A stretch of DNA of 64,000 bases. Origin: Cokeromyces recurvatus (lineage: Eukaryota; Mucoromycota; Mucoromycetes; Mucorales; Mucoraceae). The notes beneath the pieces are model-generated. The model saw only the letters and a list, made by a program, of their open reading frames with translations, did not search any database and was not told the DNA's origin. A program made the position numbers and the translations under genes. Shown piece by piece: positions 26,100 through 38,832 of the stretch. The stretch lies in the NCBI RefSeq assembly GCF_025118155.1, contig NW_026251438.1, positions 58,290-122,289 of the forward strand, in the 5' to 3' direction. Each line of letters opens with the position of its first letter. Position 1 is the stretch's first letter.

Positions 26100-27333
26100 G
26101 TGATCATAAATAGCCAAAATACTCCAGCCTGTTTAATACGAAAAATAACATTAGCAATCTTACATCTAACGGCAACAATGAAGTCTTATTTGGAAACCTT
26201 TTACGCTCAGACAGATTTTCGGTGGATTGTCTTTTTTTTTTACAAAAAGAAAAAAGAATCTTATCAGACCGTTAATAATCTAGATCTCAAGTTAACAGAT
26301 TTTGACTACGAAGAGGTGGTGTCAACATATAATTCAATTTATTTGGACCCCGGAAGAAAGGCAGTATATACAGCAGTGTGTGGCCTTGTCAAGGATGTCC
26401 ACCCTATTATACGTTTTTCAACCAAAGAGTATTATCACTACACCGGTTCAACAAAATTTTTAGTAGATCAACAAAAACTTAAAAAAAAACCAAATGGAAT
26501 TGAGGAAGTAGAATCGAAAATTCCAACACACAAGACAGCAAAAGCAGAAAAATATTATGAATACTTACAATTTATGCTTGAGCATATTGATATACTATTT
26601 GATTTCTACAAAGATACCAGTGGCAAAGGTCGTTTCGCATTGTGTCAAGGTCGCCAACGGGCTCCAGAAATTGTGACCAACATCTTGCTTAATGGCGGGC
26701 TGAAATACAACCGTGAAAGAAGAAGAAGAAGCAGGAAGAAGAAGAAGAAAAGTAAGAAAAAAGAGAAAAGAAGACAGGAAAAAAAAAAAGAAGGAAAAGA
26801 ACAAAAAGAAGAGGGAAAGCAGGAATAAGAAAGTAAAAGAAAGAAAGGAGAAGAAGGTTATAAATAAGTAAGCAGTTTCTATTTCAACGTGTTAAATAGT
26901 TTTTATCTAAAAACATTTTAAAAGGTCAAATAAGCGGAAGCCCCAGAAGTACCGTGAAGATAAGAAAAGGATTCCCTTAATTGTTTTCGGCGACGATATG
27001 TTTGGAAAGGACTCAATTAAGCTAAGAGGAAACCGATGTGGAGTTACAGAGATTTTATGGCAGACTCTGAAGAAGAGAGAAAGAGAGGGAAGATTAATTA
27101 CTGTTACAATTGACGAATTTAATACTTCAAGAGTTTGTAGTAGCTGTCACAACAAGACTCTGAAGCTTGTTGAGCATGCTCGTGGTAATAGTATCCTGGA
27201 ATGCAAATCCTGTGGAATATTATGGCAGCGAGACATTAACGCAAGCAAAAACATGATGGAAATAACATTATCAATTTGGAGACAAACTGGTCACCCAACC
27301 TCATTTCAAAGATCGAAGGAATCACAACAATAA
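26100..27333 (+). pseudogene. Fanzor (eukaryotic TnpB-like) RNA-guided nuclease, broken copy
   Basis: Two plus-strand frames, 26100-26828 and about 26911-27333, form one protein with a break between them. Part one carries the RuvC-I motif YLDPGRKAVYTAV (Asp at codon 26346). A Lys/Arg-rich linker ends it at a stop codon. Part two has VFGDDMFG, then TIDEFNTSRVCSSC (RuvC-II Glu at 27115), a second Cys pair CKSC, and the RuvC-III motif QRDINASKNMM. CSSC and CKSC form the four-Cys zinc ribbon of the OrfB/TnpB family. Fanzors cut DNA using an RNA guide made near the 3' end of the element. No in-frame intron rejoins the halves, and the usual long N-terminal region is missing, so I call it a pseudogene. 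All visible catalytic and zinc residues remain. Confidence 0.8.
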
Positions 27334-28261
27334 CTACGAGAATCCTATCGCTGTATTATCAACAGCTTGTCTCTCGAGACATTTAGAATATTACAGGTAT
27401 CACTCATCTAAAAACTGATTTCTGATTCATCTGAAAACTAATTTTAATTCGTTCAAAAAAAAAAAGAAAGAAAGAAAGATTATTATTTTCATCATTAAAG
27501 ACGTTAAGAGAAATTATATATCTATATGTCTGCTTTAACATCAAAAAATAACAAAAGAAAGTAGCATTTATTATTTAAATCAGTGAATCTGGTTTGAGAT
27601 ACAACATCTAGCAGAAAAAAAAAAAGGGGGGAAAAGCAGGGTAAATTTACTACTAGCAGTTAAAGAACAAAAAGGAATTAGAATGATTAGTCTATGTTTT
27701 GTATTGTTGTATAAAATTCAAAGTTTGATTCAATAATTCGCCTTAAAGAAATATCCGTAAATCTTTTGATAAATGTCCATTATTACTGGCTGATTAAGAC
27801 TTTAAATACTAAAGTTTCGTTAGAGCTATTTTTTTTGTTCTGAATAGATTCATTTATGGACTACCCTTAAGAAAAAAAGGTATCGAATTTTCTTTTGACC
27901 AGAAAGAATGCCTCTCTCTCTCTCTTTTTTGACTAACAAGTGAAATCAAATTGGATGCATATATTTACATTGTTTTAAAAGTAACGACAATCATAAGAAA
28001 CAAAAGACTTGAACAAGAGACTTTGAAAGATTTGTAAATATGTTTTTTCTTTTAATGAGAATCAATCAATTATATTTTCAACTTTTCCAAACTAAATATA
28101 CCCCTCCCCTGTCTCCTCCCATTGTATATTCAAAGAAACAAATATATACTATCTTTATTATTCATAGTGAACCTTCGCCATATAATACCTCCCCTCTTTT
28201 TTATTTTATTTTTTATTTTTTTATTTCTGGAAAATCAAATTGTATAAAAAAAAAAGACAAT
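27334..28261. other. Region downstream of the Fanzor relic
   Basis: No gene seen. Just after the stop, around 27404-27455, is a near-direct repeat (CATCTAAAAACTGATT and CATCTGAAAACTAATT). It sits where a Fanzor guide RNA or element right end could be, but no terminal repeat was found. Then low-complexity sequence up to the symplekin stop. Confidence 0.4.
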
Positions 28262-31159
28262 TTATTTTATATCTGTAGTAACTGTAGAAAGACTTTGCCC
28301 TTCCAATATTGGTGATAAACTTGTTATATCAATGGATCGTTCATTTGCTATGTTGGCTATTGCTTGGACAGCAGCTATAATATCACGTGTGGGGGGTTCT
28401 ATAAAATAATAATTAGCATTCTATATAGATCTTTTTGTATCTTTTTTTTTTCTTTTTTGCCTACTTGATTCACATAAAATGGACAAAATCCTTATAACAA
28501 GTGTTTCTCCTCCAGAAGGAAATTCACGTACAAGTTGAATAAGATCCTGAGACTTCATACCAATGGATTTAATCATATTCACCATATGGAGTCGAATATA
28601 TTCTTGTACTTTTTCTGTCGTTTGTTTGTATACTGAAAATAATCTAAAAAAAAAGGTTATGTATTAGTGTATATTCATATATGTATGTATATGTATAAGC
28701 TTTGCTATAAATAATATTACTCTTTTAATAAACTCGGTCGTTTAGTACATAACACAAAATATAATTCAGCATATCGAACAACATCTTTTTCCGTCCATCT
28801 TTCAGTTGTTCCTTGCTCTATCATACTTGCATCATTTTCTGTCATGTCTACATCCTCCTTCTTTTCATTTGTATCCATTGTATCCTCTTCCTTTTCTTTT
28901 GTTAATCTATTTAATGCCTCAATCGAAAATGCCTCTACTCTATCTCCAATATCAACTTGATTTTCATTCCATTTCTTAACAGCTACAATACTTGTTCTTC
29001 TCATCTTATCATTTTCATATGTACAAAGATCTAAAAGTACTTGTAAAGCCAAAAATCGTACTGCAGGTCTAGATATCACTAAATTACGTAGTGTCGATAT
29101 ACAGGATACAAATCTTTCAGGTACACTGTTTAAATTCTCCTTCACCATATCAATCACCTTTGAATCTAATTCAGGGGCATCCAATAATAATTTGGTCAAA
29201 ATTCGATCCTTAGCATCCAAGTTAGGAATTATCTTTTCTAATAATTTATAAAACCAATAAAAATAATTTGGTTTATATCCTAGACCCTTCTTTCGTTGAT
29301 TTCTTTTATCCATTAAATATTCTTCATAAAGCCATTCTAAAGCTAATTCATATCTAACATAAAAAAAATGTCAATTATTTTGTTTGTTTGTTTGTTTTCC
29401 CTTTCTTTAGTACTTTTTGTACACACACACACAAAATACCTTTGCCCTATATTCCCTATAACAAAATCTAATAGCATTTCTTTTAACTTTGTATCTACCA
29501 TAGATACATTTAATTCTTTATCATCTGTTAAAGTGTCTTCATTATTTTCTGCTGATGAATAGTTGTTGGTTCTGTTTTGAGTCATTAATTTAGCTATTAA
29601 CATGAGCCAAATATTTTTTGCTGTATTGATTGTTGTTACTGCGTTTGTCACTGAGGTTGAATTAGTTGCTTTTCTATCATGATCATATACTTGAAATGCT
29701 CCCTCAGCATACAGGATACGTTCAATGGACATTTCAATCATCTCTATCTTTTCTGCTTCACTTAAACTGGTTGAAGTCGTTAATGCATAGGGCTTCATTT
29801 GAAGCGCTTGACTAGCTCGTTCTTCAACACTTGACAAAATCTCAACCTTTGGTTTCTTTTCCTCTACAAAATTAAAATGTTCTTTTTCCTCTTCTTCTTT
29901 TTCTTCTCCTTCTTCTTTAATAGGTGGTGGCTTTGATTCAAAATGATCCATCATGTCTTCATCAGAGTCATCTTCTGTTTTAATGGAGGGCTCTTCTTTC
30001 ATTTCGTTTTCATATTTAAATCGAGGATCTCTGATAAATTGAGGTTGCTCAGGTGGAGGTGGATAAGGTGGAGTTGTAGATCGAACAAAGCCTGGCCTCG
30101 TTACAGCTAACGTAACACCTTCAGCTGGTAATTGTCTAACTCGTTCACGCATCACTTCAATAGAAACGTTCTGGAGAACCGACATACAGAGATTGACGAT
30201 ACTTTCCAAGGGTATTTGTGTAATATCATAATTAGCAAGCACATTGGGTCCTGATGGTATCACATATTCTGTAGTAATTCGAGCTCGCTTTTCACGTTCT
30301 GCATCATGTTGCTGTTGTGCTACTCGTTTTTGTCGTCTGGCTTCGTCCGAACGAGCATGACGATTTTGAAACATGGCAACATTACCTCCTATTGAGCCAA
30401 ATGCTGCAATCAATTCAGATCGATACGATGCGAGCGATTCAGTTCTAATAAGATTAATAACGTCAATAATTAGACTATTCTACTATAAGCACGCCTCCCC
30501 CCCTCTCCTTTCCCCATTTTTATTTTATTTTTTTATTTTTACCTTATTAATGAAACAAATGCTAATTTTAATGCTTTATCCATGTTACGTAACATTACAG
30601 GTGAATCATCTTTTGATCTTGTTTTTCTCCAAGATGTGAAAAGGTTTATGACTGGCTTTAAGAACACATGACGTTTTTTAACGATAATTACAAGACAACT
30701 GATGACAGCTGTTAAGATGGATCTAACAAAACAAAACAAAAAAAAAAGAAGAATTTAGTCATTTATTTAAAAATAAGTACTACTTTTTTTTTTTTTTCTT
30801 AATTACTCATGATCAGATTTCAAAAAATCAACTAATTTATCAAACATATCTTGTCCTTCTTTTTCAAGTTCTTGGGCATTTAATAGTCGATGATCTGCTC
30901 TTAACTATAGATGGATTAATATGTAGTGTAAAAAGAGAGAAAAAGTTTGACTCAACTTACTTGTGAAGACTTTGAAAACAATAATATGATAACTTGTAAA
31001 CATTTGATTGAAGTGATTTTAACACCTGTATTAACATGATGAATGAGTTGAGATTCTACTAAAGTTAATAAGGATCTCGTGATTTCCCATAAACGACTCT
31101 CTGCTTCATTCTGACAACTATACAACAAAGACATCATCATTAGAGACTCTTACATTTAT

Positions 31160-31190
<31 letters not shown>

Positions 31191-31439
31191 CATTCCTTCT
31201 TACACAGTATTGTAAACAGTGGGTAAGATGGTCGAAAAGGCTCGGATAGCCATTTTTATTGTTTTTAATTCTTCTTTATAGTCATCACTCCCGTCATCAT
31301 CTCTTTCCAGTCCAAATTGAATCAAGTCTGAAATTGTTTCTAAAAAGCCTTTTGTTGCATAAGAATGAGCATTTTCAGGTTGTGTTAGGACTTGTTGATC
31401 AAACTCGTGTAATTGAAGAAGCTGCTGGTCGTGGTCCAT
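28262..31439 (-). CDS. PTA1: Symplekin/Pta1, mRNA 3'-end processing scaffold
   Basis: Eight exons read from the right: 31204-31439, 30961-31117, 30807-30904, 30543-30722, 29440-30444, 28721-29353, 28465-28643 and 28262-28398. One frame gives 874 residues. The N-terminal part has HEAT-like helices (TIKMAIRAFSTILPTVYNTV; ESRLWEITRSLLTLVESQL). A charged middle follows with a Pro-rich and Glu-rich stretch (PPYPPPPEQ; EEKEEEEKE). Then come helical repeats such as YKPNYFYWFYKLLEKIIPNL and RYAELYFVLCTKRPSLLKE. Symplekin holds together the cleavage and polyadenylation factor in the nucleus. The end after SPILEGQSLSTV is shorter than in animal symplekins, closer to yeast Pta1. Confidence 0.85.
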
Positions 31440-32200
31440 ATCAAAACGCGTTTTAGATATATGTGTATATACGAGGAAATGTTGGAGATTGTTACAACAA
31501 AATAAACATATATTGTTTTAATAATAATAATAAAAAAATTTTAAAAGTGTAGTAGTAGAAAAAAAAAAATGCGGATATTTAAAAAAATAATTAGGGGAGA
31601 GAGAGAGAGAGAGAGAGAAAGGAAGGAAGATGGAAGCAATTGTTTAAAAATAGCAGGAACAAAGTAGAGAATAAATTGTCTATGTAAACTAATAATCATA
31701 AGAGTAAGATTAGAGTTATCACAAGTCCACTTTATTACTCTTGATTTTTTTTTTTTAAAAAAAAGAAAGAAAGATACGTGTAGTGTATTATCTTGTATAT
31801 GTTAAACATTTTTCCCTTATATAGCACAAAAAGAATGTTACTATTGCTGCATATACAGAATTCATTATTAATCTTATTTTTAAATTTAAAGACAAATATT
31901 ATATTATTTAGTTGCATATGACAATCATACTCTATATAAATATGTATATAGATAGATAAATAGATTTAGCAGTTTTTTTTTTTTTTTTTTTATAAATATA
32001 GATATCCATTTATATCGATTTCGTCATAGTGGCATATAAAAGATATTATATAAAAGCTTAAACTTTATTATTATAGCATTAAATGAAAAAAAAAGTACAT
32101 AAAAAAAGGAAAATAGATGTAATGCTGATGTACATGTTACAACAACAATTAATTAGAATAAATAAATAAATAGATAGATAATAAATAATGAAGTATTCAC
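31440..32200. other. Spacer
   Basis: Between the symplekin start and the alternative oxidase stop. Contains a GA repeat near 31597-31618 and T runs; no gene. Confidence 0.55.
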
Positions 32201-33205
32201 TTATGCAAAGGATGATGAGCCATGATGAATAGCATCAGTAGTAGTAGTAGTAGACTTGTCATGAGTTTCATTCTTTAAATTATTTTCCAACTTTACTTCT
32301 GAAAGAATATCTTCTTGATGAAGAGCAATACGATCAGAGAGAAAGTGGTTAGCGTCACGGTGAACAGCTTCATCGGCCCTTACAGCTAATACTACATCAC
32401 GAACAGATGCAGAAGGATGCAAGTTATAATAATCAATAGCAATTTGAGGAGCAGGAGCATTTCTAATTAAACCTTTATCAATATCATTCAAGAAATGAGT
32501 ATAGGAGATAACAGCTTCTTCTTCAAGATAACCACAGAATCGATGTGCTGTCTTGGGTGAAAGGATATAAAGTAAAAAGTAAGCATTAAAGAAAACACCT
32601 TGGACACCCAAGACAATTAAACGATCAAACAGACTAGGACTAAGACACTTCATCCAAGTCATCAAATGCATTCGTTCATTTTCAGCTTCATGTAATAAAT
32701 GAGAGATCCAACCACTATCTTCCGTCAAGGTTCTTAAGGATTTCATGTGACGCCACATGGCACCTACCATACCAGGTACTGCCGCAACTGTTTCCAACAT
32801 CACAGCACGCATATAATGATTTCTACCGAAATAAGTATCAGGTAATGTACGCAAAAATTTAACAGTATAGTAAGCAGCTTTATCACTAAAGCATCGAGGT
32901 ACCACGTGTTTGCCTTCACCAAAATCCATTTCCTCTAATACTTTAGTGGTTAACTTGGATCCTTCAATAAATTCTTCGCACATAGGAACAGGTCGAACTT
33001 CACGCATTTCATGAAGGAGATCCCGAGGCATATTTCCAATTGCATCTGTCATTTTCATATAAGAACTTTCTTGTTGTTGTTTATTAGGAGCAGTAGTAAT
33101 CGTACGACGAGCAACCATTGATACAGAAGGTAATAAAATACGAGGTACCAAAGTTGCTGAGACAACAGACTTTAAAGCCTGACGTGAACTAATCGTTTTA
33201 ATCAT
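32201..33205 (-). CDS. AOX1: Mitochondrial alternative oxidase
   Basis: A single exon of 334 residues, one of the few intronless genes in the window. The N-terminus is a basic presequence (about 1-40). The di-iron four-helix core shows the ligands in [25 protein letters not shown] and [12 protein letters not shown]. Two hydrophobic helices between them attach the protein to the inner membrane. AOX oxidises ubiquinol and reduces oxygen to water without pumping protons, which lets respiration bypass complexes III and IV. The C-terminal 35 residues are a low-complexity His/Thr/Ser tail with a Thr run. Confidence 0.97.
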   Translation of the reverse strand: MIKTISSRQALKSVVSATLVPRILLPSVSMVARRTITTAPNKQQQESSYMKMTDAIGNMPRDLLHEMREVRPVPMCEEFIEGSKLTTKVLEEMDFGEGKHVVPRCFSDKAAYYTVKFLRTLPDTYFGRNHYMRAVMLETVAAVPGMVGAMWRHMKSLRTLTEDSGWISHLLHEAENERMHLMTWMKCLSPSLFDRLIVLGVQGVFFNAYFLLYILSPKTAHRFCGYLEEEAVISYTHFLNDIDKGLIRNAPAPQIAIDYYNLHPSASVRDVVLAVRADEAVHRDANHFLSDRIALHQEDILSEVKLENNLKNETHDKSTTTTTDAIHHGSSSFA

Positions 33206-34987
33206 ATTATGTGTGTGTTTATTAATAATAATAATAATAAAAGAAGAAAGAAACTAACTCTAAAAGAGGAAAAAAAAAAACTGAATAAATCAACTCTTTT
33301 TATATATCCTCTCTGTTATAAGCTTTTGACATTTAGTAACAGTAACGTGCATAATGGCTCCGAAATGAAAAAAAAAAAAAACTTGATAGTCATACCCAAT
33401 TGTTTTTATGTGTTAAGACGGAGTTTCTTTCCGATTCCTTTTTTGATTTCCGTTCAACTAAAGAATAGAAAAAGAGAAAGAACCAACTAAAATATTACGT
33501 AAGCCTATCAAAATTAATAGAATGACACTATTACTTGTAACTTAAAACAAGTATTCAAAAGAATCCAAACTCGAATTGCTTTAAAATCATATGAAAATCA
33601 ATTCATTAAATGAATAAATAAAAAGGGGGTTTACTCGGACAAAATTTATGACTCTTTCCTTCCTATATCTCCCCTGTTTACTCAGCCAATCATTTGACTG
33701 AAACTCTTAGAACAATAAGATTATAAAATTAATTTAAACCAATAAATTGTTCGCTGTTTTTTTCCCCTCATTTTATTTTATTTTTATCCTAATAATTTGA
33801 TATATATGGATACTAATGAGAAGGGCGGGCGGATGGATTTTCCCCCTTTTACCTAAACGTTTAAGAGGAAGAAAAAAAAAAAAGTGAAGTATCACACTTC
33901 ATTCCTACTGACTTTCTTTCTGTTGGAAAATGAAAAAAAAAGTACAAATGACGCAATCAAGTCAAGCTAAATTCCACTCTTAACAAAAAGAGGAAGACAA
34001 AAAATAAAATAAAATAAAATAAAACAATAAAAAAAAAATCCTTATCAAATCAACCATCTTCTCTCCGGCAATTTTTAATTTTAGAAACTTTAATTGTTTT
34101 TCAATGAAAACGTGGTTTCAACAATTGTTTTTATTATCCTTTGAAATCATAAATATCATTTTTTTTTAAAAAAAAAGTAAATATTTCAAAGTCATGATGA
34201 ACATTGATAGCATATGTAAATTGGACTCATGACTTCTGCTAACCTTACCAGGTGCAAATATAATAGTTATCGATTACAAGGTTTTAGCCAATTGTGTGGG
34301 TTCTGTTTCAAAAATACAAAAAACAATTTTTTTTTTGTTTGAAATTTTTTATTAATTAAACATTAGAAGAAGAATAAAATAAAAAAATAATATAAAATAA
34401 AAAAAAACGGAATATTTTTAGTGCACGTCTTGGGCGATATTTATGATATATAATCGTAGTTATATGAGCTACACAAATAATAATATAAAGGTCTCTTTTT
34501 AAGCATGTTATTTGATATAAGCTTTATTAAAACGGAAATGTCTTTCGTACCTGTAACTTTATTTAGCTTTATTTATTTACTTACTTTTTTTGAACAATGC
34601 TAATAATTAAAATGTACATGTAAATCGTAAAAAAACTTCTTGAGGTTAAAAATACATAGCTAAATAATTCGGAATAAAAGTTGCTCAACAACATAATAAT
34701 GCAATGCATTTTAATCAGATATTAGTCCACGATAGCTTTATGACATGTATTGTGTTTTTTTCTATAAATGTTAACATTACTTTTTTTTATTTTAAAAGCA
34801 TTTCTTCGAATTTGGTTGCATCTTTTTTCACTATAAAATATCTACATTTTTGAAGATCACAATTTTAGTTTTAACTACTGTTCTTCCCAGAACTCAACTT
34901 TTATCAGAAAGTTAGATTTTATGATAAAGAGGGAAAAAAATTTTTTTTTTTCTTCTCTCAAAAAAAAATCTGGACTCTCACGTTTTT
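33206..34987. other. Gene-free AT-rich spacer
   Basis: Upstream of AOX and up to the dispersed repeat. No convincing ORF; AAAAT repeats near 34000-34020 and many A/T runs. Confidence 0.5.
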
Positions 34988-35362
34988 CAGAGAGATAAGT
35001 TTTGCTTCTAGATTAAAGTAAATAGCAGGAATTATACAATTATTAAGGGCTTTTAAAGAAATTGAATACGGATAATTCAATGAAAATTTATCTTCTTTTT
35101 TTCATTTTCATTGGCAATTTTACACTATAAAAAGTGCTAAAAAATGATCAAATCTACTTAATCTCTTCAGAGAGACATAAAAAAAAAAAAAAAAAAAAAA
35201 AAAACTGTAAACTTTATTTCTATGATAAAATAAGATCCGATGTTATAAGTTTGAATTTCATTCCACTATATATCATTCAGTGATAACCGAAAGCTCCCAA
35301 AGAAGTGAAATCTCTTATATTCAACTAACATCATGGCTGAACTTACCATTCCAGTGCTCGAC
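34988..35362 (-). repeat. Hairpin-rich dispersed repeat, copy B (inverted relative to copy A)
   Basis: On the minus strand this reads as copy A (11421-11760). It starts with a GAGCACTGGAATGGTAAG stretch in place of AAGCGCTAGATTGGTAAG, and both end near TTTAATCTAGAAGCAAA. The CAATGAAAA/TTTTCATTG stem is kept (35078-35086 with 35105-35113), and the internal T run is longer here. The sequence just past GTTATYA differs most, while the core is almost identical. No coding potential. Confidence 0.7.
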
Positions 35363-35687
35363 TTTTTTTTTTTTTTTTTTGCTGTAACAGTCCTTGTTCA
35401 TTATTTCACAGATTTGGTAAACTAAATTTAAGTCTATCCTACCAAAGAAAGTTTTACGAATTACTTTGTAGTAATCAAACTAATCTTTGATATATATGTA
35501 CATATATCGAGTTTATGATATTTATATTGATAGTCAATTGACCTTCCAGAATTTATATCAAGTTTACAAGAATTATATTAGCCACACAAAATTTCATACT
35601 CAAACGCAAGTCATTTGTATGCATATATTTAAATTCCTGTATAGTCAGGTGTTTTCTATTTTATTATTTATAATGCATAATATAAAA

Positions 35688-36313
35688 TTAATCTTTAGCC
35701 ATCAAAACAGCTCTGTAACGATCCAAGCTCTTATCACAACGATCAATAGTCTTTTCTAAACCTTCAAGGGTAAAAGGATATTCTTCAGTAACTGCACAAA
35801 TGTTGTGACGTTAGGCAAATTCTAACATTAGATCAATGACATAACGACCACCAATAATAGACCCCTTTAAAGGCGTTTTCGGGTTAAGTAAGAAGCTCGA
35901 TGCGTCCTTGATCGTAACAGGAACATTAGGTAAATCAATTAAATAAAAGGCGCCATTACGATTTAAGAAGGTCAAGATGAAGATCAAAATCAAGTTTGAC
36001 CGAGACTGTATCTAAAGACTAAATCATATTTTTTTTTTTTTTGTCAAACTTGGCAATATATTCTGGAGGTGGAATCTTTGGAGCTCAAGAAGTTATGAGC
36101 ATCCATCTTAAGGGCTTCTCCATTTTTTATTGAGACTTATGAGAGATGGCAGTTATATGAGGCCATCTTGAGCCATAAAAATACAACCAGTATAACATAC
36201 ACCACAGACCAACGCTTTTATAATAATATCATTTGGACCAAGGTTTGGAGCATCAACGATTTGTTCTCTAAATTGTCAGTAGAAGAGTGCTGAGTAATCT
36301 TAATGTCCGCCAT
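35688..36313 (-). pseudogene. Zinc-type alcohol dehydrogenase pseudogene
   Basis: Read from 36313: an N-terminal piece MADIKITQHSSTDNLEN is followed after a frame change by remnants of a catalytic-domain start (IIIKALVCGVCYT-like). The sequence then jumps to KMDAHNFLSSKDST, typical of the nucleotide-binding domain. After a T run it reads NRNGAFYLIDLPNVPVTI, LKGSIIGGRYVIDLMLEFA, a stop, then HNICAVTEEYPFTLEG and DRYRAVLMAKD. That order matches zinc alcohol dehydrogenases of the YahK/cinnamyl type. Several stops, frameshifts and a large internal deletion that removes most of the catalytic domain mean it cannot make an enzyme. Confidence 0.75.
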
Positions 36314-36797
36314 ATTAGGATTGATACTGGTTTTTTTTTTTTTTTTTTTTTTTTTTTCAGAGAAAGAATAGCACATTAAAGTCATGTATATTTACTTTGG
36401 CATTTTAATATAATAGATAGATACTATAATGGTCTACTACTGCTACTATAAAGCTTATTGATTTGTTTCCATTAGTCTTCAATTATAAGAATTGATAATT
36501 TACCCTTATCAATACACAATCCTTTACTAATGTAGAGATAATCATTTTATAACCTTAGAATATATCCTCTTATATGGAGCCTTTTATTTTATTTAATCCT
36601 CTTTACCTATAAAGATTGATTTTTAAAAATTTATTTGTTATTGTTTTTTTTTTTATTGCTGTCAAAAATGTTTCATTATTTTATTAATTATGCTAAGGTG
36701 GCTTATATTCAGTCTGTTTTCTTTAAACTTCCAGCTTAGCTTTTTTTATTCTTGATAGCTCAAATCTCATTCAATTAAAAGTTACCCATCATTCTCT
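36314..36797. other. Spacer upstream of the site-2 protease gene
   Basis: Begins with a T run at about 36331-36357. No gene or clear site. Confidence 0.5.
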
Positions 36798-38584
36798 ATG
36801 AAAAGTGTATTGAAATTTACATGTCAATACGTGATTGTTTGGTTAATCTTCCATGTTGTAATCTACTTTATTCAAAAGGTAATAAAAAAAATAAAATAAA
36901 ATAAAAATAAAATAAATAAATAAGAAAAAAAAAGTCACTGTGACATAAACTTATGTAATACTCTCTTTTCCCCCACAAACACACACACACACACACACAC
37001 ACACAAATATATACAAACTTTGATAACAAGAAGAATGCTTCTAGAAAACATTTGTTTAATGTGAAACCTTTTAATATAAGCTGGCGTACTTCATTTTTCA
37101 ATTCATATTTTATCCACATCACACATAGTTATGCGCCTCATTTATGGCGTACCTGGTTTCAAATTGGTACGATCATCACATTTTGCATCATGTTTGTTGG
37201 AATTTGGATTGTAACTCAATCTAGTGTTGAAATCTTCAAAACCATACTTACCTATATACCTACTGTCAAGGCACAACTGATAAAACGTAACTTCATATTA
37301 ATGGAACAACAAGAACGACATGGTATCTTACTGCCTATAATTCCGGGACTCACTCTACCCTTAGATCATATACACTATTTTTTGTTAGCTCTAATGATGG
37401 CTGCCCTTTTCCATGAGCTAGGTCACTGTCTTTGTGCTGGTGTCTATGGACTCACTATTAAATATTTTGGTTTATTCCTTCATTACTTATACCCTGGTGC
37501 CTTTATTTCTATTTCTCAAGCTGATTTGGATACAGCTGGTTCATGGCAAAAAATACAAATTGCCTGTGCAGGTATCTGGCATAATCTCATTTTGTATACT
37601 GTCTGTATTGCATTCAGACGGGCAAGCGAATTTATTTGGAGTCATTTAGGATGGAAAAACTTGGTAAATGAAGATAACGAAAGTGGTGGTGGTGGTGTAA
37701 GCGTAGTAAGTGTCCATGCTACATCTCCTCTTTATACGCATCTATTGCCTGGTATGCGTATTATACAATTGGATGATACACCTCTTAAAAATAGCTCCTC
37801 AGATTGGAAAGCCTTTTGGAATATGAATTATACTTTACCATTAAAACAAGGATTTTGTACGTTATCTCATTTTATGATTGAGGACAAGAGTTGTTGTGAT
37901 ATTACAAGTGATTTACCTTTTGGTAATTTTAGTGATCCAAACATTTCCTGCTTCCAGAACATTGCAGCACAAGATAAGGAAGATGTAGAAGGGAAATGTC
38001 TAGATACAATGCAGATATTAACATCTATCGAGACATCTCGCTGTACTATAGATGATGACTGTTCTGGAAATAATACATGTGTAGTTCCTTTTACCCCATC
38101 TATACATGGTCAAAGGGTTCGTCTATTTGGTGAATTAGAAAGTAAAGAGTATACAACGATTATTTATGAGGGCACTTTAGAGGATGTTCTAAATAGTGGT
38201 ACATGATATAATATATAAATAGATGTATAAAATAGTATTCTTACACTATTTATATATTAGTTCAAGTGAGTCATTTGCATCCAAAATATAATTATTTACC
38301 ACCTCAATTACCACATCAAATCGATCTTTTAACAAGGTATGTATGTTATGATAAAAAGATATATAGGCATATTAAACGTATTCTTTAGTTTTATTGCAAC
38401 TCTCTCTCTTTCACTAGCCTTATTGAATAGTGTACCTGCATTTAAGTTAGATGGAATGTCTATTCTTTGTCAATTGTTAAGAAAAAAACGAAATTTATTT
38501 ACAGTTATTACAAGGCTCATGTCTGGATTAGTTCTGTTTATTGTATTCGGCAGTGTATTTATATTCATTTTACAAAAGATGTAA
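36798..38584 (+). CDS. Site-2 protease (intramembrane zinc metalloprotease, M50)
   Basis: Four exons: 36798-36878, 37031-38198, 38261-38336 and 38389-38584, giving 506 residues. Hydrophobic segments surround the zinc motif HELGH (in ALFHELGHCLCAGVYG). A PDZ-like region with GMRIIQLDDTPL follows. The third zinc ligand is in LNSVPAFKLDG near the C-terminus. A Cys-rich luminal loop (CTIDDDCSGNNTC) lies between. S2P enzymes cut membrane-bound transcription factors such as SREBP in the ER or Golgi. The last intron is only 52 nt; its acceptor TTTAG was chosen because it alone keeps the frame into the LDG exon. Confidence 0.92.
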
Positions 38585-38793
38585 CATTTCTTTTGTATAG
38601 CATGCTATATCATAAGTTTAGAATAAAATGTTTAATTATTGTGGTAACAAGAAGGAAGCATAAAACTGCTACCTTTTTTAAAAAAAAACAACAACAACAA
38701 CAACTTTAACAATATAGAAGATTCTTCGTGTAGTCATTTATGTATGTATTTAAATATAAAACTTCTCTCCTTAACTTTCCTTTCTCTTTTATT

Positions 38794-38832
<39 letters not shown>

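Noticed and set aside
26100..27333. Intron joining the two Fanzor halves
   Set aside because: Donor candidates in the linker (for example GT at 26752) with AG sites near 26924 give the wrong phase, and the region between has stops in the relevant frames.
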